From: Candidatus Sodaliphilus limicaballi
GTDB taxonomy: Bacteria > Bacteroidota > Bacteroidia > Bacteroidales > Muribaculaceae
Length of the DNA: 8,020 nt
Direction: 5' to 3'
NCBI GenBank assembly: GCA_018065815.1
Contig: JAGHSP010000028.1
Coordinates: 1-8,020, forward strand
Within the stretch, counting starts at the first letter, position 1; each line of letters starts with the position of its first letter. A program made the position numbers and the translations under genes. Shown here piece by piece: positions 6,705 to 8,020 of this stretch. The notes under the pieces were generated by a model. That model saw only the letters and a program-made list of their open reading frames with translations. It did not search any database and was not told the DNA's origin.

Positions 6705-7973
6705 CTATTTTCCAGAATATGCCACACCGAAGCCCACGAGATGATCGTAACGGTCGCCCATGGGGCGGTCATACACCCTTATTGCATAGCGGTTTATGGT
6801 CTGGAACTTGTCGCCTTCGATTTTGGCGGTCTGTCCTTTCTGCGTGCCATCGGGCACCCACAGGTACTGGTAGTTATAGGCCCCTTGTTTGAGCAGCAGG
6901 TCGTTAAGGTAACAGCCTGTCGCTGCGTCATATCTCATCTTTACCGCGTTCAGCGGCAAGCCCTGGGTGAACTCTCCGTCCAGTATTATCGAGCCACCGG
7001 TAAGCGGACCACCGGTGTCGAGAGTGAAGTGGGTCACCACATAGTCGGCCTCGCGGTTGCTGTCGTCGCACTCGCTGTTGCGCACGGTGAAATGGCCATG
7101 CTGGGTCTGGTCATACAGATACATGTCGGTGGCACGAGGCTCGTCGGTGCGCAGCGTCGCATGGTAGTACGGCTCAAAGTAGCGTATGCTGGACACTCCC
7201 ATGTTGATTGTGTTGGTGTTCACCATCTCCATGCGGCGGTACTCGTTGCCGGCATTGAAGATGAGAAGCGGATTGTGGTCGTAGGTCATCTTGCCCATCT
7301 CCACCATCAAGGGACGCGTGATCACTCTCTCGTCGTCGGTGCGCGTGTTCTGCGACACCACCAGCGTCAGTTCGTTGTAGGGGTCGCTTATGTTCTCTCG
7401 CTTGTAGCCCAGTTCCACTGCCACCTGCTGGTGCGCGTCGTTATAGTCTATGTCGGTGTTAGTCGACACCTCTGCCATCACGTCCACCAAGTGCTCGCAC
7501 ATCGAGAAGCGGCTCTGGAACAGCACCTTGTCGGGGTCGTCTTGCTCAAACACTTCTAGCAGGTAGTTGCCGCTCTTGGTTATCACGAAGTCCTCGTTGG
7601 GCAATTCAAACGAGTAGTGGCAATACTGCACAAACGTGGCTTGGCTATGGCCGTAGTCGGTGATGTCGCCATAGTTGAAACCATCCACATACTCGCTCTC
7701 CACCAGTGCCGATGGCTGCCAGTCGGCATTGCAGTGGGTCACGCGATAACGCAGGTAGTGCTCGTCGTAGTCGAAGTAGTCAAATCCCACTGCTATCCTG
7801 TCGCCTGTGCCCATCACTATTACGGGAGGCATATAGGCATTGCTCGTTGGTGCCACTTTCAGGCTGTGCACATTGGAGTCTATTATTTTCACACGAGTGT
7901 CGCGTTGCTGTGCACACATCATAATTGTCACAAACAAGCAAACAGCCGTCAGTGCATATCTGTTATTCTTCAT
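6705..7973 (-). CDS. DUF5103 / type IX secretion system plug family protein
   Basis: Predicted exported protein of 422 residues, starting at the ATG at 7973, where a signal peptide begins (MKNNRYALTAVCLFVTIMM, cleavage probably just after CA at 20-21). Cys20 is not in a good lipobox, since Met is at -1. The body is beta-rich and shows the DUF5103 pattern: SLKV...YMPPVIVM (37-54), YRVTHCNADWQPSALVESEY (76-95), DGFNYGDI, HYSFELPNEDF (119-129), SGNYLLEVF (134-142), later TGGPLTGGSIILDGEF (320-335), LLKQGAYNYQYLWVPDG (360-376) and a C-terminal YDHLVGFGVAYSGK. In the family's best-known context, the protein called Plug closes the periplasmic side of the SprA translocon of the type IX secretion system. 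That role is known for family members and is only inferred here; no other T9SS gene is in the window. Homologues also occur widely in Bacteroidota, so a strict T9SS role should not be assumed. Transcribed separately from lemA, judging by the intervening promoter. Confidence 0.87.
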   Translation of the reverse strand: MKNNRYALTAVCLFVTIMMCAQQRDTRVKIIDSNVHSLKVAPTSNAYMPPVIVMGTGDRIAVGFDYFDYDEHYLRYRVTHCNADWQPSALVESEYVDGFNYGDITDYGHSQATFVQYCHYSFELPNEDFVITKSGNYLLEVFEQDDPDKVLFQSRFSMCEHLVDVMAEVSTNTDIDYNDAHQQVAVELGYKRENISDPYNELTLVVSQNTRTDDERVITRPLMVEMGKMTYDHNPLLIFNAGNEYRRMEMVNTNTINMGVSSIRYFEPYYHATLRTDEPRATDMYLYDQTQHGHFTVRNSECDDSNREADYVVTHFTLDTGGPLTGGSIILDGEFTQGLPLNAVKMRYDAATGCYLNDLLLKQGAYNYQYLWVPDGTQKGQTAKIEGDKFQTINRYAIRVYDRPMGDRYDHLVGFGVAYSGK

Positions 7974-7997
7974 TCCTTTTTTCTATCAGTTATGTGG

Positions 7998-8005
7998 CAA
8001 AGATA
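7998..8005 (-). promoter_or_regulatory. -7-like promoter element upstream of the DUF5103 gene
   Basis: The minus strand reads TATCTTTG, a full match to TAnnTTTG, 24 bases before the ATG at 7973. The expected -33 element would fall at about 8025 or beyond, outside the window, so the promoter is only half visible. If it is used, the leader would be under 20 bases long. Confidence 0.45.
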
Positions 8006-8020
8006 ATAAAAAATCGTAAA

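Noticed and set aside
6654..7559. Long plus-strand open frame of 301 codons opposite the DUF5103 gene
   Set aside because: It is fully antisense to a gene with clear family motifs and a signal peptide, has His/Val-rich composition typical of an antisense shadow, and has no recognisable domain.

Overview
The window looks like a chromosomal segment of a gut-type Bacteroidota, probably order Bacteroidales. The reasons are a type IX secretion 'plug' family protein (DUF5103), AT-rich leaders without Shine-Dalgarno sequences, and promoter elements of the Bacteroides TAnnTTTG type. Genus cannot be decided from the sequence. All five genes I can support lie on the minus strand, so reading order runs from right to left. 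No stretch above 300 bases lacks a gene.

Layout in reading order. At 7973-6705 is a 422-residue secreted or periplasmic DUF5103 (T9SS plug family) protein, with a -7-like promoter element just upstream. A 90-base AT-rich gap follows and carries a well-formed Bacteroides-type promoter at 6695-6665. It drives a probable four-gene operon: lemA (6614-6045), then three tandem paralogous DUF2207/YciQ-like membrane proteins, called here paralogue C (6019-4088), B (4004-2073) and A (2029-89). Gaps between these genes are 25, 83 and 43 bases. The 83-base gap holds a strong hairpin without a U tract.

The three DUF2207 proteins are almost equal in length (643, 643 and 646 residues) and share one architecture. 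In order this is a signal peptide, an extracytoplasmic beta-rich domain, one membrane segment, a cytoplasmic domain with a winged-helix-like motif, four more membrane segments, a conserved cytoplasmic helical domain, and a Ser/Gly tail ending in ten glycines plus Ser-Trp. The last 48 bases of paralogues A and B are identical, and C differs by one base, although the rest of the genes has diverged. LemA and DUF2207 proteins are often encoded together in bacteria, so this is a recognisable but poorly understood envelope module. What stands out here is the triplication and the DNA-level sameness of the Gly tails. No mobile element, RNA gene, CRISPR array or phage gene was seen.
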